A program made the position numbers and the translations under genes. Shown one piece after another: positions 6,789 to 15,634 of a stretch of DNA of 64,000 nucleotides. This stretch comes from Planctomycetota bacterium (GTDB lineage Bacteria > Planctomycetota > UBA1135 > JACQFD01). Position 1 is the stretch's first letter. Each line of letters begins with the position of its first letter. Under the pieces are notes generated by a model, which was given only the letters and a program-made list of their open reading frames with translations, had not been told where the DNA came from and did no database searches. The DNA is taken from assembly GCA_016200225.1 (NCBI GenBank), contig JACQFD010000029.1, positions 1-64,000 of the forward strand, given 5' to 3'.

Positions 6789-8606
6789 TCAGCGTTCCAC
6801 CGCGGGCTTGGAGGCCGATTGTGGGACCGGTTTCGACTCGGCGGGCTGCGACGCAGGCCGGGAACCGGGTCGCAACGCGGTCGGTCCGACGGGTTTCGCG
6901 GTCGAGCCGGTTCGCAGAATCGGCATGCGCTGTCCGGTTTGAAATTCGAGCACGCCCGTGAATCGCACGGGAATGCCGTCGGATTCGAAGAATTTGGAAC
7001 CGTCCATTAAATGATAATGCAAATGCGGCGCGGTCGACCATCCGCTGTTTCCTAATAATCCGAGCGCCGCGCCGCGTTCGACCGCATCGCCCTCCTTCAC
7101 GGCGACGCTGTTTTTTTGTAAGTGTCCGACCAGCGAGAATTCGCCGTTGCCGTGATCGATAATAATACAATTACCGAATATGGCCGTTCCGTCGAGCAAG
7201 AACTGATCGCCGTGGCCGATTTCGCCCGGCCGCTCGTTGTCGGGAATTCCGTCGCGCGCAAATACTACTTTTCCGGGCGCAGGCGCGATCACTTCCATTC
7301 CGAAACCTGTATAATTCTCGTTTTTGGCGCCGGGCGCGCCGTCGACGAACACGTTGCCGTCGAAATCGCATCCCGCCAGATCATAAGAATACAATTGCGA
7401 CCGCTCGCGTGCGTGGTGCTCCGCGAGATCGTGGCCCGCGACGACCAGCGCGGGCATCCGCAGCGGAAACACGAGGTCGGTTTTATTATGATTCCGGTCG
7501 ACGGGGCGCGAAATCGTACATTTCCTCGCCGGCGGCGATTTTTCAATAACTGTAATTTCCATCCGATCCGCGAATTCGTCGCTCGGAATGATCAATTGTA
7601 ACGGCAGGCGCGGAACGCCCGTCGCATCGTCGGGCCGCGCGGTCGTCGCGGAGACCGTCTGCGAAATAACGACGCGCGCACCGTCGAAAATGCGCGCGGA
7701 AATCTCCGTATCGGCACCGCAAACGGCATTCGGCAGCGCGATCCGCGCGACAACGCGATCGTAACGCATCGCGGTATCGAAGGGTTCGCGATGCAACTTT
7801 TCCGCGGAAATGCCGACGACGAGCGGCTCGTCCGTGCGGCGCGTATTCGTATTGAACCATTCGGCGCGAATGTCCGCGCCGACTTCGATTTGTTTAAATT
7901 CATAAACGGTTTCGCGTTTGCCGAACCGCCGCGTGATTCGCGACGGCGTCCACAGTCCGGCGTTTTCTTTATAATGTTCGAAAACCGTCGAACGCACGGC
8001 GGCGCCGTCGCCGTCGTCGCGTCGCGCGAGCCTCCCGGATTCGCAATCATAATAATCGACCCATGCTACAGTTTCGCCGAATCCGGGTCCGAATTCGAAC
8101 GTCCCGCGAACGCCCTGTGCGCGGCGGCCGTCGACCTCGATTTCGCCGGCGAGTTCATAAATAATATTCAATTCTTTCGCGCGGAGTTCGGGCCACGGCG
8201 ACGCCCGCAGCAGCCATTCGCCGCGCTCGGCGCCCTGCATTGTTACAAATCCGCCGCCGACGCGCCGTTCGACGCGGTTGCCGTCGACGACCGTGATCCA
8301 GCCCGCCTGCGGATAAAAAAGCTCGACGCGCCGCCGCGACGGCAGCACGTACCACTCGCCAAAAAAACCCTCCTGTCCCTCCGCGCGAATCGTCCCCGTG
8401 CGCGCGAGCGACGTCAGTCGCGAAAGAACGCCGCGGCCGCCGATCGCAACAAGACCGCGCTCGACAATCGCGACCGCACCGGCGTCGCTCTCGCGCGGCC
8501 GCGTCTGCGCGATCGAAACGCGGCCGAGACCGCCGTCCTGCGCGAGCATCAGTAAATTTAAGAAAAAAGCGACGATCGCGCGGAGGCCGTTTTGGGGCAA
8601 AATCAC
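6789..8606 (-). CDS. M23-family metallopeptidase with N-terminal LolA-like domain
   Basis: The 605-aa product begins with a hydrophobic signal or anchor segment (residues ~8-25). Residues ~45-230 look like a LolA/MucB-type lipoprotein-carrier fold (GQEGFFGEWYVLPSRRRVEL...VVDGNRVERR). A linker domain follows, then a C-terminal LytM/M23 domain. Its zinc-binding features are HARERSQLYSYDL, DHGNGEFSLVGHL and HLHYHL (HxH). The last ~50 residues are Pro/Ser/Lys-rich (PASQPAESKPVPQSASKP). M23 enzymes cut peptidoglycan cross-bridges or regulate amidases. The fusion to a LolA-like module is unusual. It is divergent from the esterase with only a few bp between starts. Confidence 0.8.
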   Translation of the reverse strand: MILPQNGLRAIVAFFLNLLMLAQDGGLGRVSIAQTRPRESDAGAVAIVERGLVAIGGRGVLSRLTSLARTGTIRAEGQEGFFGEWYVLPSRRRVELFYPQAGWITVVDGNRVERRVGGGFVTMQGAERGEWLLRASPWPELRAKELNIIYELAGEIEVDGRRAQGVRGTFEFGPGFGETVAWVDYYDCESGRLARRDDGDGAAVRSTVFEHYKENAGLWTPSRITRRFGKRETVYEFKQIEVGADIRAEWFNTNTRRTDEPLVVGISAEKLHREPFDTAMRYDRVVARIALPNAVCGADTEISARIFDGARVVISQTVSATTARPDDATGVPRLPLQLIIPSDEFADRMEITVIEKSPPARKCTISRPVDRNHNKTDLVFPLRMPALVVAGHDLAEHHARERSQLYSYDLAGCDFDGNVFVDGAPGAKNENYTGFGMEVIAPAPGKVVFARDGIPDNERPGEIGHGDQFLLDGTAIFGNCIIIDHGNGEFSLVGHLQKNSVAVKEGDAVERGAALGLLGNSGWSTAPHLHYHLMDGSKFFESDGIPVRFTGVLEFQTGQRMPILRTGSTAKPVGPTALRPGSRPASQPAESKPVPQSASKPAVER

Positions 8607-8612
8607 AGTTCA

Positions 8613-9632
8613 ATGGTACGAAATCCCGCCTGTAAAGTTGACTTTCTCCCGGTGGAGTCGCGCGCGCTGCGCGGCAATCCGCTTGGCGATCCGTGGCGGC
8701 GCGAACTCCCCGTCGTGCTGCCGCCCGGATTCGATCCTTCGGGCCGCAGGCGTTATCCCGTGATTTGGGTGCTCGCCGGATACTACGGAACCGGGCGCAT
8801 GGCGCTGAATCGTAATTTTAGTTATCCCGCGATCGACGAACGCCTCGAACGATTGGTAAATTTAAGAAAAATGCCTCCGGCGATTCTTGCATTGCCCGAT
8901 TGCATGACAAAACTCGGCGGAAGCCAGTATTTAGATTCGCCGGCGACGGGAAACTACGAAACGCACGTCTGTGAAGAATTGATACCTCTCGTGGATGCAG
9001 CGTATCCGACGATCGCGACGCGCGGCGGCCGCGGCGTCCTCGGCAAGTCGTCGGGCGGCTACGGCGCGTTGCGGCTCGGGATGCGGCGCCCCGATTTGTT
9101 TTCGGCCGTCGCGTCGCATTCGGGGGATTGTTATTTTGAATATTGTCACATGAAGGATTTTCCGCTGACGGTCAACGCGATCGTCGGCGCGGGCGGCGTC
9201 GAACAATTGATAGAACGAACGCTCGCGACGGAAAAACCGAAGCACGACGACACGCTCGCATTATTAAATATATCGATGGGAGCTTGCTATTCGCCGAACG
9301 CGCGTTCGCGCCGCGGATACGACTTGCCGTTCGACATCCGAACGGGAGAAGTCGACCGGCGCGTCATGGATCGTTGGTTTGCAAACGATCCGGCGCGCAT
9401 GATCGAGAAACCGGCGAATGCGCGCGCGCTTAAATCGTTAAAATTACTATTCCTCGACTGCGGAATCCGCGACCAGTGGGCGTTGCATCTTGGCCTGCGG
9501 ATTTTCACGGCAAAATTGAAGCGCCGCAAAATCAAGTTCGTCCACGAGGAGTTCGACGACGACCACATGTCGATTTCCTATCGTTACGACCGCTCGATCC
9601 CGCTCATGGCGCGCGCACTCTGCGAACATTGA
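8613..9632 (+). CDS. Esterase D/antigen-85-type alpha/beta hydrolase
   Basis: A putative serine esterase. 'RRYPVIWVLAGYYGTG' is the first core strand, GKSSGGYGALRLGMRRP holds the nucleophile Ser (GxSxGG), and the Asp and His candidates are in LFLDCGIRDQW and FDDDHMS. There is no signal peptide, so it is predicted cytoplasmic. The start is uncertain: ATG at 8592 would overlap the divergent M23 gene by 15 bp, and ATG at 8613 (MVRNPACK) leaves 6 bp. The substrate is unknown. Relatives include S-formylglutathione hydrolases and enterochelin esterases. Confidence 0.8.
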   Translation: MVRNPACKVDFLPVESRALRGNPLGDPWRRELPVVLPPGFDPSGRRRYPVIWVLAGYYGTGRMALNRNFSYPAIDERLERLVNLRKMPPAILALPDCMTKLGGSQYLDSPATGNYETHVCEELIPLVDAAYPTIATRGGRGVLGKSSGGYGALRLGMRRPDLFSAVASHSGDCYFEYCHMKDFPLTVNAIVGAGGVEQLIERTLATEKPKHDDTLALLNISMGACYSPNARSRRGYDLPFDIRTGEVDRRVMDRWFANDPARMIEKPANARALKSLKLLFLDCGIRDQWALHLGLRIFTAKLKRRKIKFVHEEFDDDHMSISYRYDRSIPLMARALCEH

Positions 9633-9705
9633 GCGGCGACCGCGCGCCGCGGCATAATCCGCGGAAGCAGTCGACGCGCCCGCCGTCCAACGACCGCAAA
9701 ACCTT

Positions 9706-12096
9706 ATGAATAAGCCGCTCGTCGCGATCCTCGTTCTCGCCGTCCTCGGCGTCGCGGCGGGCGTTTATGTAGCCATCGCGCCCGAAACGAATATTAACAA
9801 TTCGGACGCCGGCGCTGCGGACGCGGATCCGGGCGCGACCGCCTCGCGCGAATCGGACAGAACGGCGGCCGTCGCGCGCGACCGCCAGCCGGTGCACGCG
9901 ATTTCGTTTATAACAGGCCGCGTGATCGACGCGACTGGAACTCCGCTCAAAGCGCAGATCGAATACGGCGACGCGCTCGCGGGCGAAACGGACGACAACG
10001 GCGAATTTAAACATTTGCCGCTCCCCGACCGGCGCAATGTCAATTCAATGATTATTTCCGCCACCGAATGGCATTCGCCCGCGATTTTTATGTTAGAAGG
10101 CGAAGCGGCGCCGCCTTTGCGAAAGTTAAATTTAAAGATCGGCGAAAACGATCTTGGAACGATAAAGTTACAGGTTTCGGGCGCCGTGCGCGGCAACGTC
10201 GTCGACGATCGTGGATTCGCGGTCGAGGACGCGAATGTAAGCATGTTCGGCGCGCGCGGAACGCGGGTCTCGGCGAATACGGACGCGGGCGGCGGGTTTT
10301 TATTAAACCGCGTCCCGGTCGGAACATTACAATTATCCGTCGCGCTCGGCGCGCGCGACACGCGATCGAAACCGGTCAAAGTGATCGCGCGGCAGACGAT
10401 CGACGTGGGCGAAACGGTGCTCGCGCGCTCCCCCGGCGAACGCGCGATGCGCGGAAAAATTGTAAGTTCCGGCGACGGCAACGGCATCGCGGGCGCGCAC
10501 GTCCGGCTGCTCGACACGAGCGTCGACGCCGGATTCCCGTCCGACGTTTATACGGATAATTCCGGACATTTTACAATTCCAGGAATACAAGAAACGCGCA
10601 AAATGGTAAAAATCGAGGTCGAATCGCACGGTTTTCCGCGCAAGGAATTCGGCCCGACATATCCGGAGGGCGAAAATAACATATTTCAGCTCGACGGCGG
10701 CGCGCGCATCGAATTATTTGTTACAGATGCGTCGACGGGCCAGCCGGTGCAGGAATTCGGCGCGTGGTCGTGCCCGCCCGACAAGCGTCTCCCCGACGAC
10801 GAGAAACCGCCGATTCTTAAACATCCGGGAGGCATCATACAAATATTCGCGTCGGCGCCGAAGCGCACCCGCGTCGTCGTCGACGCGCCCGGTTATCCGA
10901 TGTTCGAAGGCCACATCGAGCTTGCCGGAAAGTCGCCGGAAATCAAACTTCCGCCCGGCTCGAAAGTCCGCGTGACCGTGCTGCACGGCGGCGCGCCTGT
11001 TTCTAAAGTTTCGGTTTTTTTAAGTAATCCGAATCCCGGCACGAAATCGTTCCTCGCGTCGTTCGTGCGCGACGCGAACATCGCGGATATAACAACTTCA
11101 GAATTTAAGATCGGCAAGGACGGCGGCGATTACGGAATCATCACGCCGCAAATTCGCGCGCGGCCGGTCGACCGGTTGCGGACGACCAACGGTTCCGGAA
11201 TTGTGGAATTCGACAGCATCCCCCCCGGATCGTACGCGGCCATTATCACCGATCGCTTCGGCGCGCGGTCGCGTTCCGATTTGTTCGAAGTCAAAGTCGG
11301 CGAGCGCGCTGAAATTGTTACATCCATCACGGCGCCCGGCGCCCTCTCCGGAATTCTCGTCGCGGCGAATCCGGAAAAACATATGATATATGTAAAACGG
11401 ACCGACGGCGTCGACCCGCAGTACCGCGGGGCGGGAACGCCGGCTGCCGACGGCAAATTTATTATTCAAGGCCTGAATCCCGGACGCTACCGCGCAACGA
11501 TCCATTTTCCGGGCGACGCTAACACCGCCGATTTCGAGAGCCCGTGCGCCGTCGATTTTACAATTAACGACGGCGCCGAGACGCCGATCGAATTGAATTC
11601 GGTCGCGGAGGGACGCGGCGCGATCGCCGGAAGAATACAATTCATCGGAAGCGTGCCGGACCGCGTAAAATTAACATGGGTGCGCGCGGGCGCGGCGACG
11701 CTCCGGCAGGGCGATTTCACCGGACTCGCTCCCGACGGAAATTACAGAATCGAAAATGTATCTCCCGGAAAAATAAGTTTAGAAGTAAAGGCGGACGACG
11801 TCCTCCTCGCGACGCTCGGTCCCGTGGAATTGAAGTCTTCGGAAAGTATCGAAATCTCGACGACCATCGCCGTCGGCACCGCCCGCATCCGCGCCGACGG
11901 CTCCGGCGACGCGCAGATCAACCTCGTGCTGCCGCCCTTTCAAAACAACATCGCCCGCAGTTTCAAACTTCCCTGCGATTTTACAGTCTACTGCCGTGAA
12001 GGAGACATTTCCGCGAGCATTAATCTTAACGGAAATTTACGATCCGCAAAAGGTAAGGTTCTTGCCGGGACTCAGACTTTGTTAGACTTACAGTAG
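9706..12096 (+). CDS. Membrane-anchored protein with carboxypeptidase-regulatory-like repeats
   Basis: The 796-aa product has an N-terminal signal anchor (LVAILVLAVLGVAAGVYVAI) followed by a low-complexity Ala/Asp/Gly region. Multiple beta-sandwich modules of CarboxypepD_reg/CNA-B type then follow. Each carries the 'G.V.D..G.pv..A.V.l......t.TD..G.F.i..vp.G.y.l.v' signature, for example GNVVDDRGFAVEDANVSMFG and HVRLLDTSV...VYTDNSGHFTIPGI. No enzymatic domain is seen. Such proteins are probably extracytoplasmic adhesion or scaffold proteins. The end of the gene is followed by a long repeat-rich intergenic stretch. TTACA/TGTAA pentamers are clearly over-represented inside this gene (see findings). 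Confidence 0.8.
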   Translation: MNKPLVAILVLAVLGVAAGVYVAIAPETNINNSDAGAADADPGATASRESDRTAAVARDRQPVHAISFITGRVIDATGTPLKAQIEYGDALAGETDDNGEFKHLPLPDRRNVNSMIISATEWHSPAIFMLEGEAAPPLRKLNLKIGENDLGTIKLQVSGAVRGNVVDDRGFAVEDANVSMFGARGTRVSANTDAGGGFLLNRVPVGTLQLSVALGARDTRSKPVKVIARQTIDVGETVLARSPGERAMRGKIVSSGDGNGIAGAHVRLLDTSVDAGFPSDVYTDNSGHFTIPGIQETRKMVKIEVESHGFPRKEFGPTYPEGENNIFQLDGGARIELFVTDASTGQPVQEFGAWSCPPDKRLPDDEKPPILKHPGGIIQIFASAPKRTRVVVDAPGYPMFEGHIELAGKSPEIKLPPGSKVRVTVLHGGAPVSKVSVFLSNPNPGTKSFLASFVRDANIADITTSEFKIGKDGGDYGIITPQIRARPVDRLRTTNGSGIVEFDSIPPGSYAAIITDRFGARSRSDLFEVKVGERAEIVTSITAPGALSGILVAANPEKHMIYVKRTDGVDPQYRGAGTPAADGKFIIQGLNPGRYRATIHFPGDANTADFESPCAVDFTINDGAETPIELNSVAEGRGAIAGRIQFIGSVPDRVKLTWVRAGAATLRQGDFTGLAPDGNYRIENVSPGKISLEVKADDVLLATLGPVELKSSESIEISTTIAVGTARIRADGSGDAQINLVLPPFQNNIARSFKLPCDFTVYCREGDISASINLNGNLRSAKGKVLAGTQTLLDLQ

Positions 12097-12115
12097 AAGC
12101 ATAATAATATGGAGA

Positions 12116-12150
12116 ATTGGAGAAAAAGGGGACGGGTCCAGTTTCCTTAA
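12116..12150. repeat. REP-like GGGGAC...TCC motif
   Basis: GAAAAAGGGGACGGGTCC followed by AGTTTCC resembles the reverse complements of the sequences around 2594 and 3524 (GGGGA-N-N-G-N-TCC followed by a CTTTTC-like tail). It looks like another member of a short dispersed intergenic family. The match is imperfect. Confidence 0.4.
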
Positions 12151-12382
12151 AAGTGAAATATCAATTAGGTCATTGCGGGCGGCGGGCTCCGCGGCGCGGC
12201 GCAGCGCCGAAGCTCCGGCCGTTGCCCTGTCGCGACTCACCCGCCAGCGAGAACCACACGCTCGACGCGACGGGGCGTCGCCTTCGCCGTCGCTGCCTTG
12301 CGCCACGGACCCGCCGCCCGCCAGTACTAACGATAGCACTTCGCCAAAAAATGCGCGGCTGCTCGGCCATGTCGGCGGTCGC

Positions 12383-12416
12383 ATGTCCGGGGGCCGCCTG
12401 CGCGGCCCCCGGACAT
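12383..12416. repeat. Perfect 15-bp GC-rich hairpin in intergenic block
   Basis: The arms 12383-12397 and 12402-12416 are exactly complementary (ATGTCCGGGGGCCGC and its complement) around a CTGC loop. The core ATGTC-CGG...CCG-GACAT resembles the inner hairpin at 3612-3646. There is no T-tract. The rest of 12097-12574 contains no convincing gene, only GC-rich repeat-like sequence. Confidence 0.75.
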
Positions 12417-12516
12417 TTCGCCCGTCACGACATCGCCTCGCTGTTTAAGATTGTGGCCACATGCCACAAGCACCCTCTTGTTTGTAATATTTATAATCCC
12501 ACCGCTGTGCGCTCGA

Positions 12517-12571
12517 CGCCCGCGTAGGGCACGCCGCGCGCCCAGCGCAAGCGCCCAGCGGCGCCGGAGCG
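12517..12571. repeat. Dispersed intergenic GC-rich repeat, copy B
   Basis: This is the counterpart of 3702-3754 (CGCCCGCGTAGGGCACGCCG... with a few substitutions and short indels). It is preceded by CCGCTGTGCGCTCGA, which also occurs at 3564-3577. Both copies end next to the 3' end of a minus-strand gene. Confidence 0.7.
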
Positions 12572-12574
12572 CTT

Positions 12575-13162
12575 CTAAACAATCTTGCAACACTCGTCAA
12601 ATTCGAATCTCGGGGACCTCGGATGCAACCGCACGGCGTCGCCATATCCAATGTTACATAAGAAATTCGATCTCCACGACGTCCCCCCAAAGAACTCCGC
12701 GTCGACTTTTGCGTTGTCGAATCCGGACATCGGCCCGCAATCGAGGCCGAGAGCGCGCGCGGCGATCATAAGATAGGCGCCTTGTAATGTTGCATTTCGA
12801 AATGCCGTCGATTCGATGAGCGGCGCGTTTCCAGCGAACCAGGATCGCGCGTCCGTGTGCGGAAAGAGTTTTGGCAATTGATTATAAAACTCCATGTCCT
12901 GCGCGACGATCGCGGTGACGGGGGCCGTTTTTGTTTTCTCGACGTTGCCGGGCGAAAGACACGGAATCAAACGCGCTTTTCCGGCGGCGGTTGTAACAAA
13001 AACGAGCCGCGCTGGAGAACAATTCGCGCTCGTCGGCCCCCATTTCATAATATCATAAATGCGATGTAACAGTTCGGGCGGCACGGGCTTGTCGAGCCAT
13101 GCGTAATGGGTTCGCGCTTTGATAAATATAGTGTCGAGTGCTTCCGGCAGGAGTGTGGCCAT
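12575..13162 (-). CDS. Nitroreductase-family flavoprotein, RutE-like
   Basis: The 195-aa product is about the length of RutE/HadB-type nitroreductases (around 196 aa). It shows the family's FMN-binding pattern: '[25 protein letters not shown]' near residue 35 and [12 protein letters not shown]. The C-terminal part has [21 protein letters not shown] and [10 protein letters not shown]. RutE reduces malonic semialdehyde or related 3-oxo acids, but no other rut genes are present here, so the substrate is open. The start at 13162 (MATLLPEAL) follows the oxidase gene by 38 bp. It is probably the last gene of the SDR-oxidase-nitroreductase operon. Confidence 0.8.
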   Translation of the reverse strand: MATLLPEALDTIFIKARTHYAWLDKPVPPELLHRIYDIMKWGPTSANCSPARLVFVTTAAGKARLIPCLSPGNVEKTKTAPVTAIVAQDMEFYNQLPKLFPHTDARSWFAGNAPLIESTAFRNATLQGAYLMIAARALGLDCGPMSGFDNAKVDAEFFGGTSWRSNFLCNIGYGDAVRLHPRSPRFEFDECCKIV

Positions 13163-13200
13163 GACTTTCTTTTGATAGAACCTTTTCGGTTGTCGATGAA

Positions 13201-14676
13201 TTAAATTTCGTTCGCGAATACGCGCCGGAACAGATCGGTCTGCAGAATGCCGTCCGGATCGCATTTTTTCTTTAAATTTAAGAATTGGTCGATCGACGCT
13301 TTCGGCCAGATGCGCCGAAGCGACTCCGATCGCAGCGTCGCGTCTTTTGCAAAATAAAATCTGCCGCCCGCGGCGTGCACCGCTTCGTCCATTTCGGCGG
13401 CGAGGGACCAGAGCGCGCCGCGGTTCTTTTCCGTCACGCGGTAATCCATCGCGAGCGAATAACCGTCGACCGCGTGCGTCAACAAAAACGGATCGCGCCG
13501 GTGGCGTTTGAATACTAATAAATACGGAATCACGCCGCGCTCGTGCGACATGCGGATGAGCGTTTTGTAAGTTTCGCAGGCCTTCTCTTTGGGTATGAAA
13601 CTTTGATATTGTATCAATCCGCCGGGGCCGTACGAGAGTTTCCAATTCGGGACATAATCTAACAAAAATGAAAACGCCGCGAGCGACTGCCGGTAGCGGT
13701 GGCCGTCGGGGTGCACGCGCGAACTGATATATTTTGCGAGGTTGATATATCGCATGCCCATATCGTTTACAAACGGGCGGAGCGCGATCCACATTAACGA
13801 TTTCGGAAATCCCAGAATTCGCTCGGGAAGTTCCTGCGAAGCCGGTTGCAGCGTCATGCCGGGATTCGGATCCTCGCCTTCGCGCAGATAGCGCGCGGTG
13901 TGGATGATGCCGCGCCCGAGATCGCCGCCGGTCGCGAACGCGTCGAACCAGCCGACGAAATAATCGATATGATCTTTATGTTTTTCGAAACATTGAAAGG
14001 CTTCGTCCAGATTCCGCGTCACGTGCGCGTCGACTTCGACAAGTCCCGAATGGACTTTTTTCATTTTCAACGTGATATCCGTGAAGCATCCCAACATTCC
14101 GAATCCGCCGATCGCTGCATAATACAATTCCGAGTTTTCCGTCGGCGAACACCGTTTTTCCTCGCCCGTCGGCAGCAGAATAGTAAATTCAACGATGTGT
14201 TCGCCGAACGTCCCGCGTTTAAAATTATTCTTTCCATGCGCGTTCATCGCGGCGAGTCCGCCGAAACTCGCGAACATCGTCCCCGTGACGACCGGCGGCC
14301 ACCAGCCTTCCTGAAGCGTCGAACGCCACATTTTACCGATCGTCAAACCGGGCTCGGATCTTACAATTCCAGTTGTAGAATCCCATTCGAGAATGCGATC
14401 CATGCCCGCCGTGTCGAGCACGAGTCCGCCCCGGTTTTGAAACGCGTCGCTGTACGAATTTCCGGCGCCGCGCAGCGCGATCGTCCGGTGATCGCGCCTC
14501 GCCATTTCGAATATTTTTCTTAATGTATCCGGATGCGTCGCGCGCACGACGCGCCCGTCCGACACGAGCGCGCGGCCCCAGCTCTCGACGCGGATCCGCG
14601 GTTCGGTCAAATCCACGTTCCACGGCCGCGCGAGCGCCGGCGACTGCGAATTCGGATTCGACGCCATCCTTGTCAC
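13201..14676 (-). CDS. FAD-binding oxidoreductase, DprE1-like
   Basis: The 491-aa FAD-linked oxidase is of the vanillyl-alcohol-oxidase/PCMH fold. The FAD-binding region shows '[24 protein letters not shown]', '[13 protein letters not shown]' and [23 protein letters not shown]. The C-terminus carries [21 protein letters not shown], typical of the family. The overall pattern resembles DprE1, which oxidises decaprenylphosphoryl-ribose at C2'. An SDR gene lies directly upstream (25-bp gap), as DprE2 does next to DprE1. The real substrate in this organism is an inference. Confidence 0.8.
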   Translation of the reverse strand: MTRMASNPNSQSPALARPWNVDLTEPRIRVESWGRALVSDGRVVRATHPDTLRKIFEMARRDHRTIALRGAGNSYSDAFQNRGGLVLDTAGMDRILEWDSTTGIVRSEPGLTIGKMWRSTLQEGWWPPVVTGTMFASFGGLAAMNAHGKNNFKRGTFGEHIVEFTILLPTGEEKRCSPTENSELYYAAIGGFGMLGCFTDITLKMKKVHSGLVEVDAHVTRNLDEAFQCFEKHKDHIDYFVGWFDAFATGGDLGRGIIHTARYLREGEDPNPGMTLQPASQELPERILGFPKSLMWIALRPFVNDMGMRYINLAKYISSRVHPDGHRYRQSLAAFSFLLDYVPNWKLSYGPGGLIQYQSFIPKEKACETYKTLIRMSHERGVIPYLLVFKRHRRDPFLLTHAVDGYSLAMDYRVTEKNRGALWSLAAEMDEAVHAAGGRFYFAKDATLRSESLRRIWPKASIDQFLNLKKKCDPDGILQTDLFRRVFANEI

Positions 14677-14701
14677 AATATTTATAATAATTGGATATAA
14701 A

Positions 14702-15466
14702 TTATGGCGGGCCGAAGCGCGTCATAATAAAACTCGGAACGCGTTTAATAATAAATCCGACCCAAAACCACCGCATCGGCACGTAGCGCACGGTGGCGCG
14801 CTGGCGGCACGCGCCGAGAATGCGGCGCGCGCACTCGTCCGCCGAAATCATCCAGAAAAGCCCCTTGCGCCCGCGCGTCATCGCCGTGTCGATGTAACCG
14901 GGTTTGATGGTAACTACAGTTACTCCCTGTTTCGCCAGACGGTTTCTTAATGATTCGAGAAACGCGTCGAGCCACGCCTTCGACGCGTGATAACCGGGAT
15001 TCCCCCGCCGGCCGCGATCGCCTGCGATCGAGGAAATGCCGCAAATCACGCCGCGTTTCTGTTTTTCGAACAATGTCGCCGCGCAGTCGAGCCACGCGGC
15101 CGCGCCCGCGCAATTGATATCGATGATCTCGCGGTCTTTTTCGATATCATACTCATCTTCGCGCACGTTCGGCATCACGCCGGCCGTGAACTGTATCATA
15201 TCCAATCCGCCGAGCTCGGCCGTAATTTTATCGAAGAGCCCGCGCGTTTCATTTGTATTGCGGACGTCGTGCGCGTACGCGAGGACGCGTCCCGGCGGAA
15301 ACTCGCTCGCGAGCGATGTCAATTTTTGTTCAGTTCGCGCGACGGCGGCCACGCGGTATCCCGATTCCACGAGACGGCGCACGAGCGCGGCCCCAATGCC
15401 GTCGGACGCGCCGACAATGAGGGCGCGTCCGACGAAATCGGTATTGGTTGTCGAATTTTCGTTCAC
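14702..15466 (-). CDS. Short-chain dehydrogenase/reductase, DprE2-like
   Basis: The 254-aa classical SDR has the cofactor motif ALIVGASDGIGAALVRRL, the Asp of AYAHDVRN and INCAG. The catalytic Ser is in GISSIAG and the YxxxK motif is YHASK, followed by IKPGYIDTAMT. The C-terminal hydrophobic end (FWVGFIIKRVPSFIM) suggests membrane association, as in DprE2 and many lipid-linked SDRs. It is the first gene of a minus-strand operon with the DprE1-like oxidase. Together the two could epimerise a polyprenyl-linked sugar through a keto intermediate. Confidence 0.8.
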   Translation of the reverse strand: MNENSTTNTDFVGRALIVGASDGIGAALVRRLVESGYRVAAVARTEQKLTSLASEFPPGRVLAYAHDVRNTNETRGLFDKITAELGGLDMIQFTAGVMPNVREDEYDIEKDREIIDINCAGAAAWLDCAATLFEKQKRGVICGISSIAGDRGRRGNPGYHASKAWLDAFLESLRNRLAKQGVTVVTIKPGYIDTAMTRGRKGLFWMISADECARRILGACRQRATVRYVPMRWFWVGFIIKRVPSFIMTRFGPP

Positions 15467-15634
15467 GTGGCGCGTCGATGGAGTGAGGCTCGCATTATGT
15501 CGGAATCTCGCGGCGATTCACGCGAGTCGTCGCCCGGCAATCGCCGATTCGCCGCGTGCGTGCAACCGGCGGGGCGGATTTAATTAATAACACAGCATTT
15601 TTTCGCACGCGCGATATTGTAGGATGCGCCCCCG

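Noticed and set aside
12173-12574. Short open frames in the intergenic block
   Set aside because: They are Arg/Ala-rich, lack starts with ribosome sites, and lie in repeat-like GC-rich sequence.
13163-13792. N-terminal extension of the nitroreductase frame
   Set aside because: It overlaps the DprE1-like gene antisense or in another frame, is Arg-rich without motif, and nitroreductase homology starts at 13162.
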